Shown: positions 51,610-59,623 of the stretch, one piece after another
How the letters are laid out: each line of letters begins with the position of its first letter
Position numbering within the stretch: the first letter of the stretch is position 1
From: Oscillospiraceae bacterium
Lineage (GTDB): Bacteria; Bacillota; Clostridia; Oscillospirales; Acutalibacteraceae
DNA: 64,000 nucleotides
Direction of reading: 5' to 3'
Assembly: GCA_015065585.1 (NCBI GenBank)
Contig: SVQC01000005.1
Coordinates: 1 to 64,000 of the forward strand
The notes under the pieces: model-generated
Database searches by the model: none
What the model saw: only the letters and a program-made list of their open reading frames with translations
What the model was told of the DNA's origin: nothing
Position numbers and translations under genes: made by a program

Positions 51610-51653
51610 TACTCTTAAAATTATATCATTTTTTCTATTTTAAATCAAGAGTA
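51610..51653 (-). promoter_or_regulatory. XRE gene promoter flanked by inverted half-sites
   Basis: Minus strand TTGATT (51643-51648), 17 nt, TATAAT (51620-51625). TACTCTT (51610-51616) and its inverse AAGAGTA (51647-51653) sit at the two ends of the core promoter. Confidence 0.6.
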
Positions 51654-51700
51654 TTTGTTATGTAAATTGGCTCTCTTTTCAACAGCATTCGACATTTTAT

Positions 51701-51729
51701 TTGACTTTACAGCGAAAATATAGTATCTT
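51701..51729 (+). promoter_or_regulatory. Promoter of the E2-like gene
   Basis: TTGACT (51701-51706), 17 nt, TATCTT (51724-51729). Confidence 0.55.
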
Positions 51730-51767
51730 TATATATGTAATATTCTTTTTATTTGAGGAGATTTTTT

Positions 51768-52634
51768 ATGAGACCTGACGGTAAAAGAGTTAAAAGCGAC
51801 GATGCGGAATATGCGGTTGTTCCCCATATAATGGTAGAGAGAAACGACTCTCTTAATTTTATTGAGATTAACGTTCCTCTCGCCCCCATGCAGAAATATC
51901 TTAACGAAAAGCGTAAAGAGGGCATATCTATAAGCCATCTTGCCTTAGTTCTTGCTGCTTACACCCGTATTGTCGGTGAGTTCCCGTTGCTCAACCGTTT
52001 TATTGTTAACAAAAAAATTTATGCCAGAAACGAGCTTGCCGTTGGTATGGTTGTGCTTAAGGCAAATTCTGATAACGGCACAATGTCTAAGGTTAAGTTT
52101 GACCCCTCCGATACCGTTTTTGAGGTTAACGATAAAATTAACGCTTACATAGATACAAACCGTGAAGCCGGTGATAACAATAAAACCGATAAGCTGGTTT
52201 CCACATTGCTCAGCATACCCGGTCTTTTAACTGTTGGCGTTGCTATATTCAAGTGGCTGGATAAACACGGTCTTTTGCCTTATTCTATTGTTGACGCAAG
52301 TCCGTTCCACACAAGTATGAGCATAACAAACCTTGCAAGTATCCGAACCAATCATATCTTCCATCATATTTATAACTTTGGTACTACCAGCGTATTTCTC
52401 GCTATGGGTAATTCTGTGGAGATTCCTTATAAAAAGCCAAACGGCGAATTAGACAGTGAAAAGTGCATCCCCTTTGGCTGTGTTATGGATGAGCGAATTT
52501 GTTCGGGTGTTTATTTTGCAAAGGCATTCAGAAAATTCAGAAAATATCTCGCTAACCCTGAGCTTCTTGAAGTAAAACCCGAAGAAACTGCCGTTATAAA
52601 AGAAGTTGTTTACCGCGCTGATAGAAAGAAATAA
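51768..52634 (+). CDS. CAT/2-oxoacid dehydrogenase E2-like acyltransferase homologue lacking the catalytic His
   Basis: 288 aa from ATG 51768, with GAGGAGA upstream. The whole length follows the catalytic domain of dihydrolipoyl acyltransferases/chloramphenicol acetyltransferase: HIMVERNDSLNFIEINVPL, FPLLNRFIVNKKIYAR, SITNLAS and FLAMGNSVE. The catalytic DHRxxDG motif is replaced by DERICSG (about residue 244), so His and the Asp are both missing. No lipoyl or subunit-binding domain and no dehydrogenase genes nearby. It may be non-catalytic or use a different mechanism. Stand-alone proteins of this type occur in Firmicutes with unknown role. Confidence 0.8.
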   Translation: MRPDGKRVKSDDAEYAVVPHIMVERNDSLNFIEINVPLAPMQKYLNEKRKEGISISHLALVLAAYTRIVGEFPLLNRFIVNKKIYARNELAVGMVVLKANSDNGTMSKVKFDPSDTVFEVNDKINAYIDTNREAGDNNKTDKLVSTLLSIPGLLTVGVAIFKWLDKHGLLPYSIVDASPFHTSMSITNLASIRTNHIFHHIYNFGTTSVFLAMGNSVEIPYKKPNGELDSEKCIPFGCVMDERICSGVYFAKAFRKFRKYLANPELLEVKPEETAVIKEVVYRADRKK

Positions 52635-52635
52635 T

Positions 52636-53139
52636 ATGACCAAAAGAGAAATGACCTGTTGTTTTTCGGGGCACCGTTTTATCAAAAAAGCGTTTCTTGA
52701 AAGGCTATCAAACGACCTTTACAAAAGCATTGAGGAGCTTATCGAAAAAGGCGTTACCCGTTTTGCCGCCGGCGGCGCTCTTGGGTTTGATACCCTTGCC
52801 GCAAAAACGGTTTTAAAAGCAAAAGAAAAATATCCCCATATAGAGCTTCTTTTAATTTTGCCCTGTAAAAATCAGGCTGAGCGTTGGCGGGAAAAAGATA
52901 AAGCCATTTACGAGAATATAAAGGAGCAAAGCGATACTATTATTTATACCACTGAATTTTATGTTGACGGCTGTATGCAGGCTCGTAACCGCGCCCTTGT
53001 TGATATGAGCAGTTTTTTAATCTGCTTTAAGGAGAGAGACAGCGGAGGCGCCGCCTATACCGTAAACTACGCTGTAAACGAGGGACTAAAAATCATAAAC
53101 CTCGCCGAAAATCCATTGCAACAAGAAATAGATGTATAA
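52636..53139 (+). CDS. SLOG/DUF1273-like (YpsA-type) Rossmann protein
   Basis: 167 aa from ATG 52636. TCCFSGHRFIKK start, GVTRFAAGGALGFDTLAA (glycine-rich loop about 50), then LLLILPCKNQAERW. This is the DUF1273/YpsA pattern of the SLOG superfamily (proteins that bind or process nucleotide derivatives). It starts 1 nt after the E2-like gene and is probably co-expressed. Convergent with the LOG gene. Exact ligand unknown. Confidence 0.85.
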   Translation: MTKREMTCCFSGHRFIKKAFLERLSNDLYKSIEELIEKGVTRFAAGGALGFDTLAAKTVLKAKEKYPHIELLLILPCKNQAERWREKDKAIYENIKEQSDTIIYTTEFYVDGCMQARNRALVDMSSFLICFKERDSGGAAYTVNYAVNEGLKIINLAENPLQQEIDV

Positions 53140-53163
53140 AAAGAGAGTCTAACGACTCTCTTT
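53140..53163. terminator. Bidirectional terminator between the SLOG and LOG genes
   Basis: Stem AAAGAGAGTC/GACTCTCTTT, 4-nt loop, T run following to the right. Confidence 0.85.
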
Positions 53164-53691
53164 TTCTATATATTCTATTATTTCTTTATCATTATTACTG
53201 ATAAAAAGGCAATCCATTTTTTCCTTTGCCAAAAATCCCTCTTTAACGGTATAATCAAGCATCAACTTTAAGGGTTGATAGTATCCCTGCGCATCAAAAA
53301 CCGCAATAGGCTTATTAATTTGCTTTAAGGAATTAAGGGTGAAAACCTCAAATAATTCATCATAGGTTCCTATACCGCCGGGGAGAACTATTATGGCATC
53401 GGCTTTCTTTTCAAGCAGTTCTTTTCGGCTTCGCATATCATCAGTATAGATAAACTCGGTGCAGTTTTCAAAAAGCACACCGTCGGGCTTGAAAAATTTC
53501 GGGGCAATTCCGATAATTTTTCCATTTTCACTTTCGGCGCCTCTTGCCACAGCGCCCATAAGTCCGTTTTTACCGCCGCCGAAAATTATTGTATGTCCTC
53601 GCCTTGCCAGAGTTTTACCAAGAGAAAAACAGGCTTCCTTATACTCATTTTTAATATTTTCACTTGCGGCACCGTAAACCGTAATATTCAT
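53149..53691 (-). CDS. LOG-family protein (TIGR00730, nucleoside-5'-monophosphate phosphoribohydrolase)
   Basis: 180 aa. GGGKNGLMGAVARGA (about 40), RKELLEKKADAIIVLPGGIGTYDELFEV with the PGGxGTxxE catalytic motif (about 110), and FDAQGYY. Hydrolyses the N-glycosidic bond of purine nucleotides (AMP-like) in known relatives; called lysine decarboxylase in old annotations. It begins 2 nt upstream of the dut gene end and shares its direction. Convergent with the SLOG protein. Confidence 0.9.
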   Translation of the reverse strand: MNITVYGAASENIKNEYKEACFSLGKTLARRGHTIIFGGGKNGLMGAVARGAESENGKIIGIAPKFFKPDGVLFENCTEFIYTDDMRSRKELLEKKADAIIVLPGGIGTYDELFEVFTLNSLKQINKPIAVFDAQGYYQPLKLMLDYTVKEGFLAKEKMDCLFISNNDKEIIEYIEKESR

Positions 53692-53693
53692 AG

Positions 53694-54134
53694 TTATTTC
53701 TTTCCCGTTGAGCCAAAACCGCCTGCGCCTCGCTGGGTTTCATCAAGCTCATCAACCTCTTTAAATTCTACGCTTAAAAAAGGCATAATAACAAGCTGTG
53801 CAATTCTGTCGCCGTTCTTTACAACCCTTTCGGTATCACAGTCGTTATGAAGGGCAACGATATACTCACCTCTATAGTCGGAATCAGCAACACCTACACA
53901 ATTAGCGGGGCGTAGATTTTCCTTAGCCGCAAGACCGCTTCTCGCAAAAATTGCGCCGAAATAACCCTCGGGAACTGCAATACTAAGTCCCGTACCGATT
54001 TTTACGTTACTGTTAGGTTTTATAGTAACGCTGTCACTATCAAGACAGGCATAAAGGTCGTACCCTGCGGCAGACACACTTCCTCTTGTAGGTAAAACTG
54101 CATTTTCTTTAAGCTTTTTAATCAGAATTTCCAT
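53694..54134 (-). CDS. dut: Deoxyuridine 5'-triphosphate nucleotidohydrolase
   Basis: 146 aa homotrimeric dUTPase. Motifs in order: AGYDLYA, ARSGLAAKENL, GVADSDYRGEYIV, NGDRIAQLV, and the C-terminal Phe motif RGAGGFGSTGKK. Converts dUTP to dUMP and PPi, keeping uracil out of DNA. Next to nrdG-nrdD, it fits a deoxynucleotide operon. Confidence 0.95.
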   Translation of the reverse strand: MEILIKKLKENAVLPTRGSVSAAGYDLYACLDSDSVTIKPNSNVKIGTGLSIAVPEGYFGAIFARSGLAAKENLRPANCVGVADSDYRGEYIVALHNDCDTERVVKNGDRIAQLVIMPFLSVEFKEVDELDETQRGAGGFGSTGKK

Positions 54135-54145
54135 AATTTTCCCCT

Positions 54146-54667
54146 TTATAAATCCAGAAGTATAACCTTTTGCTCTTTTATGGTTTGCTTTACGTCTATA
54201 AGGCGTTGGTTTTCGCTTCCTCTGAATTTAAGCATTAAATTTCGTTTATCCTTTTCAAATCTACCGTCCACAAGCACATCAAGATAGGATATAAGCTCCT
54301 CTACTATTTCGGTATTGGGATAAGCCTTTCTGTCAAGCAGCTCATCATAGGTAAAACCGGTATAGCACCAGATATCCTTTTGCGGCAGTTCCTTTTTTAC
54401 CCTTTTTACAAGGTTTAAAAGGGGCTGTTGATTTTTAGGCTCCATAGGTTCTCCTCCCAGAAGAGAAAGGCCCCGAACAAAGTCGGGGCGCAGAGCCTCA
54501 ATAATTTCATTTTCCGTTTCCTGTGTGTAAGGCTTTCCGTAATGAAAATCCCATGTGTCGCGGTTAAAACATTCTTCGCAATGATTAGTGCAACCTGATA
54601 CGAAAAGAGCAACTCTTACTCCGAGTCCGTTTGCAATATCACGCTTTTTCAGTTCGCCGTAATACAT
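54146..54667 (-). CDS. nrdG: Anaerobic ribonucleotide reductase activating protein
   Basis: 173 aa radical SAM enzyme. VSGCTNHCEECFN supplies the CxxxCxxC 4Fe-4S motif (about 29), and GGEP (about 76) is the SAM-binding element. Generates the glycyl radical on NrdD. Starts 1 nt after nrdD, the usual order. Confidence 0.95.
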   Translation of the reverse strand: MYYGELKKRDIANGLGVRVALFVSGCTNHCEECFNRDTWDFHYGKPYTQETENEIIEALRPDFVRGLSLLGGEPMEPKNQQPLLNLVKRVKKELPQKDIWCYTGFTYDELLDRKAYPNTEIVEELISYLDVLVDGRFEKDKRNLMLKFRGSENQRLIDVKQTIKEQKVILLDL

Positions 54668-54668
54668 A

Positions 54669-56846
54669 TTATAAATGAAGCACTCTTTCTTTTATTTCTT
54701 GTGTTCTGCCCTGATTCCAGTACTGTGTACCAATATATCCGCAGGTTCTTCTTGCAACGTTCATCTTGGTCTGGTCAATATTGCCACAGTTAGGGCATTT
54801 CCAGATAAGCTTTCCGTCTTCGTTTTCGGTAACCTCTATTTCACCGTCAAAGCCACATTCCTGACAGAAGTCGCTCTTGGTATTAAGCTCAGCATACATA
54901 ATATTATCGTATATGAACTTCATAACCTCTAGAACTGCCTCAATATTATGCTGCATATTAGGAACTTCTACGTATGAGATAGCTCCGCCGGGAGAAAGAG
55001 CCTGGAACTTAGACTCAAGCTCAAGCTTTTCAAAAGCATCAATAGGCTCGGTAACGTGAACATGGTAAGAGTTAGTGATATAGCTCTTATCGGTGATGTC
55101 CTTAATTATACCGAATCGCTTCTGCAGAGATTTAGCAAATTTATAGGTGGTACTCTCAAGAGGAGTTCCGTAAAGGCTGTAGTCGATATTTTCTTCTGCC
55201 TTCCATTTTGCAGTATACTCGTTAAGCTTCTTCATTATAGCAAGACCGAATGCCTCGCCCTCTTTTTCGGTAAGCTTCTTGCCGGTCATTGCATATACAC
55301 ATTCCCAAAGACCTGCATAGCCGAGAGAAAGGGTTGAATAACCGCCGTGGAGGTACTTATCTATAGTTTCGCCGGGCTTGAGGCGGAGAAGTGCTCCGTG
55401 CTGCCAAAGAATAGGCGCAGCGTCGGAAAGAGTTCCGGTAAGGCGCTCGTGACGGCACTGTAACGCTCTGTGGCAAAGCTCCATACGTTTATCAAAAATC
55501 TGCCAGAATTCGTTAATATCCTTCTGAGCAGAAAGACCAATATCAACAAGGTTAACGGTAACAACACCCTGATTAAAACGACCGTAATACTTGGGCTTAC
55601 CCTGCTCATCAAGATAAGGGGTAAGGAAGCTTCTGCAACCCATACAGGTGTAGCAGTTGCCGTTGCCGTTTTTGTCAATTTTGTTCTGAAGCATAATCTT
55701 CTCGGAAATATAGTCGGGAACCATACGCTTAGCAGTACATTTGGCAGCTAGCTCGGTTAAGTACCAATATTTAGAATCCTCGGTAATATTATCCTCTTCA
55801 AGCACATAAATAAGCTTGGGGAAAGCGGGAGTAATCCACACGCCCTGCTCATTTTTAACACCCTGATAACGCTGTTTGAGTACTTCCTCAATAATAAGAG
55901 CAAGGTCTGCCTTAGTGCGTTCGTCCTTTGCCTCGTTAAGATACATAAATACGGTAACGAAGGGCGCCTGACCATTGGTGGTCATTAAGGTTACAACCTG
56001 ATACTGAATCATCTGAACGCCTTTTCTGATTTCGTCAAGAAGACGCTTTTCAGCAATAGCATCAATCTGATTACCGTCAAGGGCAACGTCAGCCTCGGCA
56101 TATTCTTCCTTTACCTGACTTCTGATTTTCTGTCTGCTTATCTCAACGAAAGGAGCAAGGTGGGTAAGAGAAATACTCTGTCCGCCATACTGACAGGAAG
56201 CAACCTGAGCAATAATCTGGGTAGCGATATTACAAGCGGTAGAAAAGCTATGGGGCTTCTCAATAAGAGTTCCGCTGATAACAGTACCGTTTTCAAGCAT
56301 ATCCTCAAGGTTAACAAGGTCGCAGTTATGCATATGCTGAGCAAAATAGTCGGCATCGTGGAAATGGATTATACCTTGGTCGTGGGCTTCTACGATATCT
56401 TTTGGAAGAAGAATTCTTCTCGTTATATCCTTACTAACCTCACCAGCCATATAGTCACGCTGAACCGAATTAACGGTGGGATTTTTATTGGAGTTTTCCT
56501 GCTTAACCTCTTCGTTGTTACACTCGATAAGGCTTAAAATCTGCTCATCGGTAGTGTTGGATTTACGAATAAGGGCGCGGGTATAACGGTAGGTAATATA
56601 GCTTCTTGCAACACTAAAAGCGCGCTGATTCATAATCTGGTTTTCTACCATATCCTGAATTTCCTCAACACTCAGCGCACGGTTAACGTTCATACACGCC
56701 ATTTCTACATCTTCGGCAATACGTTTAATCTGTATAGGTGTCATTCTTTCACTGCTGACTACGCTTTCATTCGCCTTGGTAATAGCCGTAACTATCTTAC
56801 TTGCGTCAAAGTCAACTTCTCTGCCGCTTCTTTTGATTATCTTCAT
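54669..56846 (-). CDS. nrdD: Anaerobic ribonucleoside-triphosphate reductase (class III)
   Basis: 725 aa from ATG 56846; an in-frame upstream ATG lies in the promoter region, and GAGGAAAAGATT precedes 56846. N-terminal ATP cone (MKIIKRSGREVDFD), ten-stranded barrel, four-Cys zinc site (CQECGFDG and CPNCGN) and the glycyl radical loop RRTCGYIGTQYW close to the C-terminus. Reduces NTPs to dNTPs without oxygen. First gene of nrdD-nrdG-dut-LOG; an NrdR-like box overlaps its promoter. Confidence 0.95.
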   Translation of the reverse strand: MKIIKRSGREVDFDASKIVTAITKANESVVSSERMTPIQIKRIAEDVEMACMNVNRALSVEEIQDMVENQIMNQRAFSVARSYITYRYTRALIRKSNTTDEQILSLIECNNEEVKQENSNKNPTVNSVQRDYMAGEVSKDITRRILLPKDIVEAHDQGIIHFHDADYFAQHMHNCDLVNLEDMLENGTVISGTLIEKPHSFSTACNIATQIIAQVASCQYGGQSISLTHLAPFVEISRQKIRSQVKEEYAEADVALDGNQIDAIAEKRLLDEIRKGVQMIQYQVVTLMTTNGQAPFVTVFMYLNEAKDERTKADLALIIEEVLKQRYQGVKNEQGVWITPAFPKLIYVLEEDNITEDSKYWYLTELAAKCTAKRMVPDYISEKIMLQNKIDKNGNGNCYTCMGCRSFLTPYLDEQGKPKYYGRFNQGVVTVNLVDIGLSAQKDINEFWQIFDKRMELCHRALQCRHERLTGTLSDAAPILWQHGALLRLKPGETIDKYLHGGYSTLSLGYAGLWECVYAMTGKKLTEKEGEAFGLAIMKKLNEYTAKWKAEENIDYSLYGTPLESTTYKFAKSLQKRFGIIKDITDKSYITNSYHVHVTEPIDAFEKLELESKFQALSPGGAISYVEVPNMQHNIEAVLEVMKFIYDNIMYAELNTKSDFCQECGFDGEIEVTENEDGKLIWKCPNCGNIDQTKMNVARRTCGYIGTQYWNQGRTQEIKERVLHL

Positions 56847-56874
56847 AATCTTTTCCTCCGTCAAATTATTAAAA

Positions 56875-56890
56875 CCACTATATCTTGTAT
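56875..56890. promoter_or_regulatory. NrdR-like box overlapping the nrdD -10 element
   Basis: Minus strand ATACAAGATATAGTGG matches 13 of 16 positions of the NrdR box acaCwAtATaTwGtgt. TATAGT inside it is 17 nt downstream of TTGCCG, so the box would cover the -10. Only one box is clear; NrdR normally binds two. Confidence 0.6.
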
Positions 56891-57054
56891 GTATAAAATC
56901 GGCAATACTCAATAAATTCCGATTTTTGAGCCTTTTCATTATACCACATCTTTATACAATTTCAAGAGCTATTTTTGTTTTGTTACTCTTTTTGCCGTTT
57001 TATACAAACCCTGTTGACATTTTTCGTCTTTTTGCCCATAACTTTTGCTTTTTC

Positions 57055-57083
57055 TTGCCATTAGCATATTATTATGGTATAAT
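57055..57083 (+). promoter_or_regulatory. Promoter of rarA
   Basis: TTGCCA (57055-57060), 17 nt, TATAAT (57078-57083). Confidence 0.75.
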
Positions 57084-57112
57084 TAAGGAAATATTTTAAA
57101 GGAGGCAGGCTT

Positions 57113-58378
57113 ATGAATTCTCCCCTTGCGGACAGACTTCGCCCAACGGACATAAGTGAGGTTGCCGGACAAAAGCATTTGCTTGGCGACGGTAAAATTT
57201 TACGCCGTATTATTGAAACGGGCGAAATTAAAAATCTTATATTTTACGGCCCCTCCGGTGTGGGCAAAACCACCGTTGCTAATATTATCGCCAAAAAAAC
57301 GGGCAAAAAGCTTTTCCATCTTAATGCTACCGTTTGTTCAACTCAGGATATTAAGGATATTATTGCTTCTCTTGACACTCTTGAATGTGCCGGTGGTGTC
57401 CTTTTATACCTTGACGAAATTCAGTATTTTAATAAAAAACAGCAACAAATTTTGCTTTCCTACATAGAAAATGGTGACATTACCCTTATTGCCTCTACTA
57501 CCGAAAATCCTTTTTTCTATGTTTACAACGCTATTCTTTCCCGTTCTACCGTTTTCGAGTTCAAAACTCTCGAAAAAGAGGATATTGCCTCTCTCTTAGA
57601 CCGCGCTATCGCTCTTTGCTCTAAGGACGACTCAAAGGATTACTCCTTTGAAGAGGGTGTCAGAGAAAAATTGGCAGTTTCCGCCGGCGGCGACGTCAGA
57701 CGAGCCCTTAATATGCTTGAGCTTTGTCTTTTAACCTTAAAATACGACCAAAGCGTTATTATTACCAATGAAATTGCCGAACAGATTTTAGAAAACAATG
57801 CTGTTCGTTACGACCGCGAGGGCGACGAGCATTACGACCTTTTATCCGCCTATCAGAAATCTATGCGGGGAAGCGACCCCGACGCCGCCGTTTATTATCT
57901 TGCGAGGATTCTTGCCGCCGGTGATTTGCCCAGCGCCTGCAGACGTCTTATGGTTTGTGCCTGTGAGGATGTTGGTCTTGCCTATCCTCAGATAATTCCC
58001 ATAGTGAAAGCGGCTATCGATGCGGCTATGTTCGTAGGTCTTCCCGAAGCCAGAATCCCTCTTGCCGACGCGGTTATCCTCGTTGCCACCTCACCTAAAT
58101 CAAATTCGGGAGAAATGGCAATTGATGCGGCTATGTACGATGTTGAGCACGGTATCGGCGGCGATATCCCCCGTCAGCTTCAGAACAAGCACTATGACGG
58201 CGAGGATGCGTCAGTACGCGGTCAGCATTATCTTTACCCCCACGACTACGAAAACCATTATGTGAAACAGCAATATCTGCCCGATAATATAAAAAATAAA
58301 ACCTATTATAAATACGGCGACAATAAAAACGAGCAGAAATTCAAAGAATATAACGATAAAATCAAGAAAAATGTATAA
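57113..58378 (+). CDS. rarA: Replication-associated recombination protein RarA (MgsA/WRNIP family)
   Basis: 421 aa AAA+ ATPase. PLADRLRPTDISEVAGQKHLLG start, Walker A GPSGVGKTTVA (about 46), Walker B LYLDEIQYF (about 100), STTENP sensor region, and the RarA C-terminal domain (SDPDAAVYYLARIL, then SPKSNSGEMAIDAA). Acts at stalled replication forks, loading or unloading the clamp. AAAGGAGG upstream. Confidence 0.94.
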   Translation: MNSPLADRLRPTDISEVAGQKHLLGDGKILRRIIETGEIKNLIFYGPSGVGKTTVANIIAKKTGKKLFHLNATVCSTQDIKDIIASLDTLECAGGVLLYLDEIQYFNKKQQQILLSYIENGDITLIASTTENPFFYVYNAILSRSTVFEFKTLEKEDIASLLDRAIALCSKDDSKDYSFEEGVREKLAVSAGGDVRRALNMLELCLLTLKYDQSVIITNEIAEQILENNAVRYDREGDEHYDLLSAYQKSMRGSDPDAAVYYLARILAAGDLPSACRRLMVCACEDVGLAYPQIIPIVKAAIDAAMFVGLPEARIPLADAVILVATSPKSNSGEMAIDAAMYDVEHGIGGDIPRQLQNKHYDGEDASVRGQHYLYPHDYENHYVKQQYLPDNIKNKTYYKYGDNKNEQKFKEYNDKIKKNV

Positions 58379-58381
58379 TTA

Positions 58382-58415
58382 AAAATCACCGTCAAACACT
58401 AATGACGGTGATTTT
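58382..58415 (+). terminator. rarA terminator that also holds the spoVAE ribosome binding site
   Basis: Stem AAAATCACCGTC/GACGGTGATTTT, 10-nt loop. The GGTGA ribosome binding site (58407-58411) is inside the 3' arm, and the arm ends at the ATG of spoVAE (58416). It would both terminate rarA and hide the spoVAE start in longer transcripts. Confidence 0.75.
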
Positions 58416-58778
58416 ATGTTTATAAGAATTATTATTGCTTTTTTGGTTGGCGGAGCATTTTGCGTTATCGGACAGCTTCTTATTTCCTTTACTAAGCTTA
58501 CCCCTGCCAGAATTTTAACGGGCTACGTTGTTTCGGGAGTGCTTCTTACAGCTATCGGCGTTTACAAACCCCTCGTTCAGATTGCCGGGTGCGGTGCCAC
58601 CACTCCCCTTACGGGTTTCGGCTACCTTTTAGCCACGGGAGTAGAAAAAGGTGTTGAGGAATATGGTCTTATCGGCGCTTTGACCGGCGGACTTACCGCA
58701 ACGGCAGGAGGAATAACCGCCGCCATTCTTTTCGGTTTTATTATGAGTCTTCTTTTTGACTCGGGCGCAAAGGACTAG
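58416..58778 (+). CDS. spoVAE: Stage V sporulation protein AE
   Basis: 120 aa, about four membrane helices, with the characteristic TPARILTGYVVSGVLL and GATTPLTGFGYLLATGVEKGV. Part of the SpoVA channel that moves dipicolinic acid into the forespore. spoVAC and spoVAD, normally adjacent, are not next to it. It starts at the end of a hairpin and overlaps rsmA tail to tail by 4 nt. Confidence 0.92.
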   Translation: MFIRIIIAFLVGGAFCVIGQLLISFTKLTPARILTGYVVSGVLLTAIGVYKPLVQIAGCGATTPLTGFGYLLATGVEKGVEEYGLIGALTGGLTATAGGITAAILFGFIMSLLFDSGAKD

Positions 58779-59623
58779 CAAAGCAAATCGGAAAGGGTCG
58801 CCAATTCCTCTAATGTCAAAACCTCGCCTCTGATACTTTGCTCTTTGCCCATTTGGGTCAGAGCGTCGGATATTTTGCTTTTATCAATTTTCAAAGTATT
58901 ACTGACGGTGTTTAAAAGTGTTTTTCGCCTTTGAGCAAAGCAAGCCTTTATAATCGAGAAGAAAAACTTCTCGTCCTTTACCTTGACGGGCGGTTCTTTT
59001 AAAATATCAAGCTTTATAACCGCCGAATCGACGTTAGGCGGCGGCATAAATGAGTATCTGTCAACCTCAAAAAGTAAAGTAGGCTGACTGTAATAAGCGC
59101 AAGCCGCCGTAACTGCCCCTGCATCTCTTGAGCCAACCTCGGCGCAAAGACGCTCGGCAGCCTCTTTCTGCACCATAACAGTAATGCTGTCAATATTCAG
59201 TTTACTCTCCAGCAATTTCATTATAAGTGGCGAGGTTATATAATAAGGAAGGTTTGCGCAAACGGCAACGCGCTCACATTCACTAAACTTTTCCTTAATT
59301 AAAGAAGCAAGGTCAAGCTTTAGAGCGTCACCAAAAACAACCTCGGCATTATCATAATCGGCAAGAGTTTTATTTAAAACCGCTTCAAGCCTTTTGTCAA
59401 GCTCAATTGCCACAACCTTTTTGGCAACCTTAGCGCATTCTACCGTTAAAACACCTATACCGGGGCCTATTTCAAGGACTCCGGTATTTTTGTCGGCAGA
59501 ATACTCTGCCATAGCGGGACAAACCGAGGAATCAATAAGAAAATTCTGTCCCAAAGATTTTTTAAAGGAAAAACCAATAGGCTCTAAAAGGCTTTTTACA
59601 ACTTTATAATCAGCAAGGTTCAT
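58775..59623 (-). CDS. rsmA: 16S rRNA dimethyladenosine transferase
   Basis: 282 aa. SLGQNFLIDSSV start, SAM site LEIGPGIGVLT (about 51), LPYYITSPLIMKLL (NLPY motif, about 126). Dimethylates A1518 and A1519 of 16S rRNA. The gene ends convergently with spoVAE and starts 1 nt after parB, which suggests co-transcription with parAB. Confidence 0.95.
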   Translation of the reverse strand: MNLADYKVVKSLLEPIGFSFKKSLGQNFLIDSSVCPAMAEYSADKNTGVLEIGPGIGVLTVECAKVAKKVVAIELDKRLEAVLNKTLADYDNAEVVFGDALKLDLASLIKEKFSECERVAVCANLPYYITSPLIMKLLESKLNIDSITVMVQKEAAERLCAEVGSRDAGAVTAACAYYSQPTLLFEVDRYSFMPPPNVDSAVIKLDILKEPPVKVKDEKFFFSIIKACFAQRRKTLLNTVSNTLKIDKSKISDALTQMGKEQSIRGEVLTLEELATLSDLLC

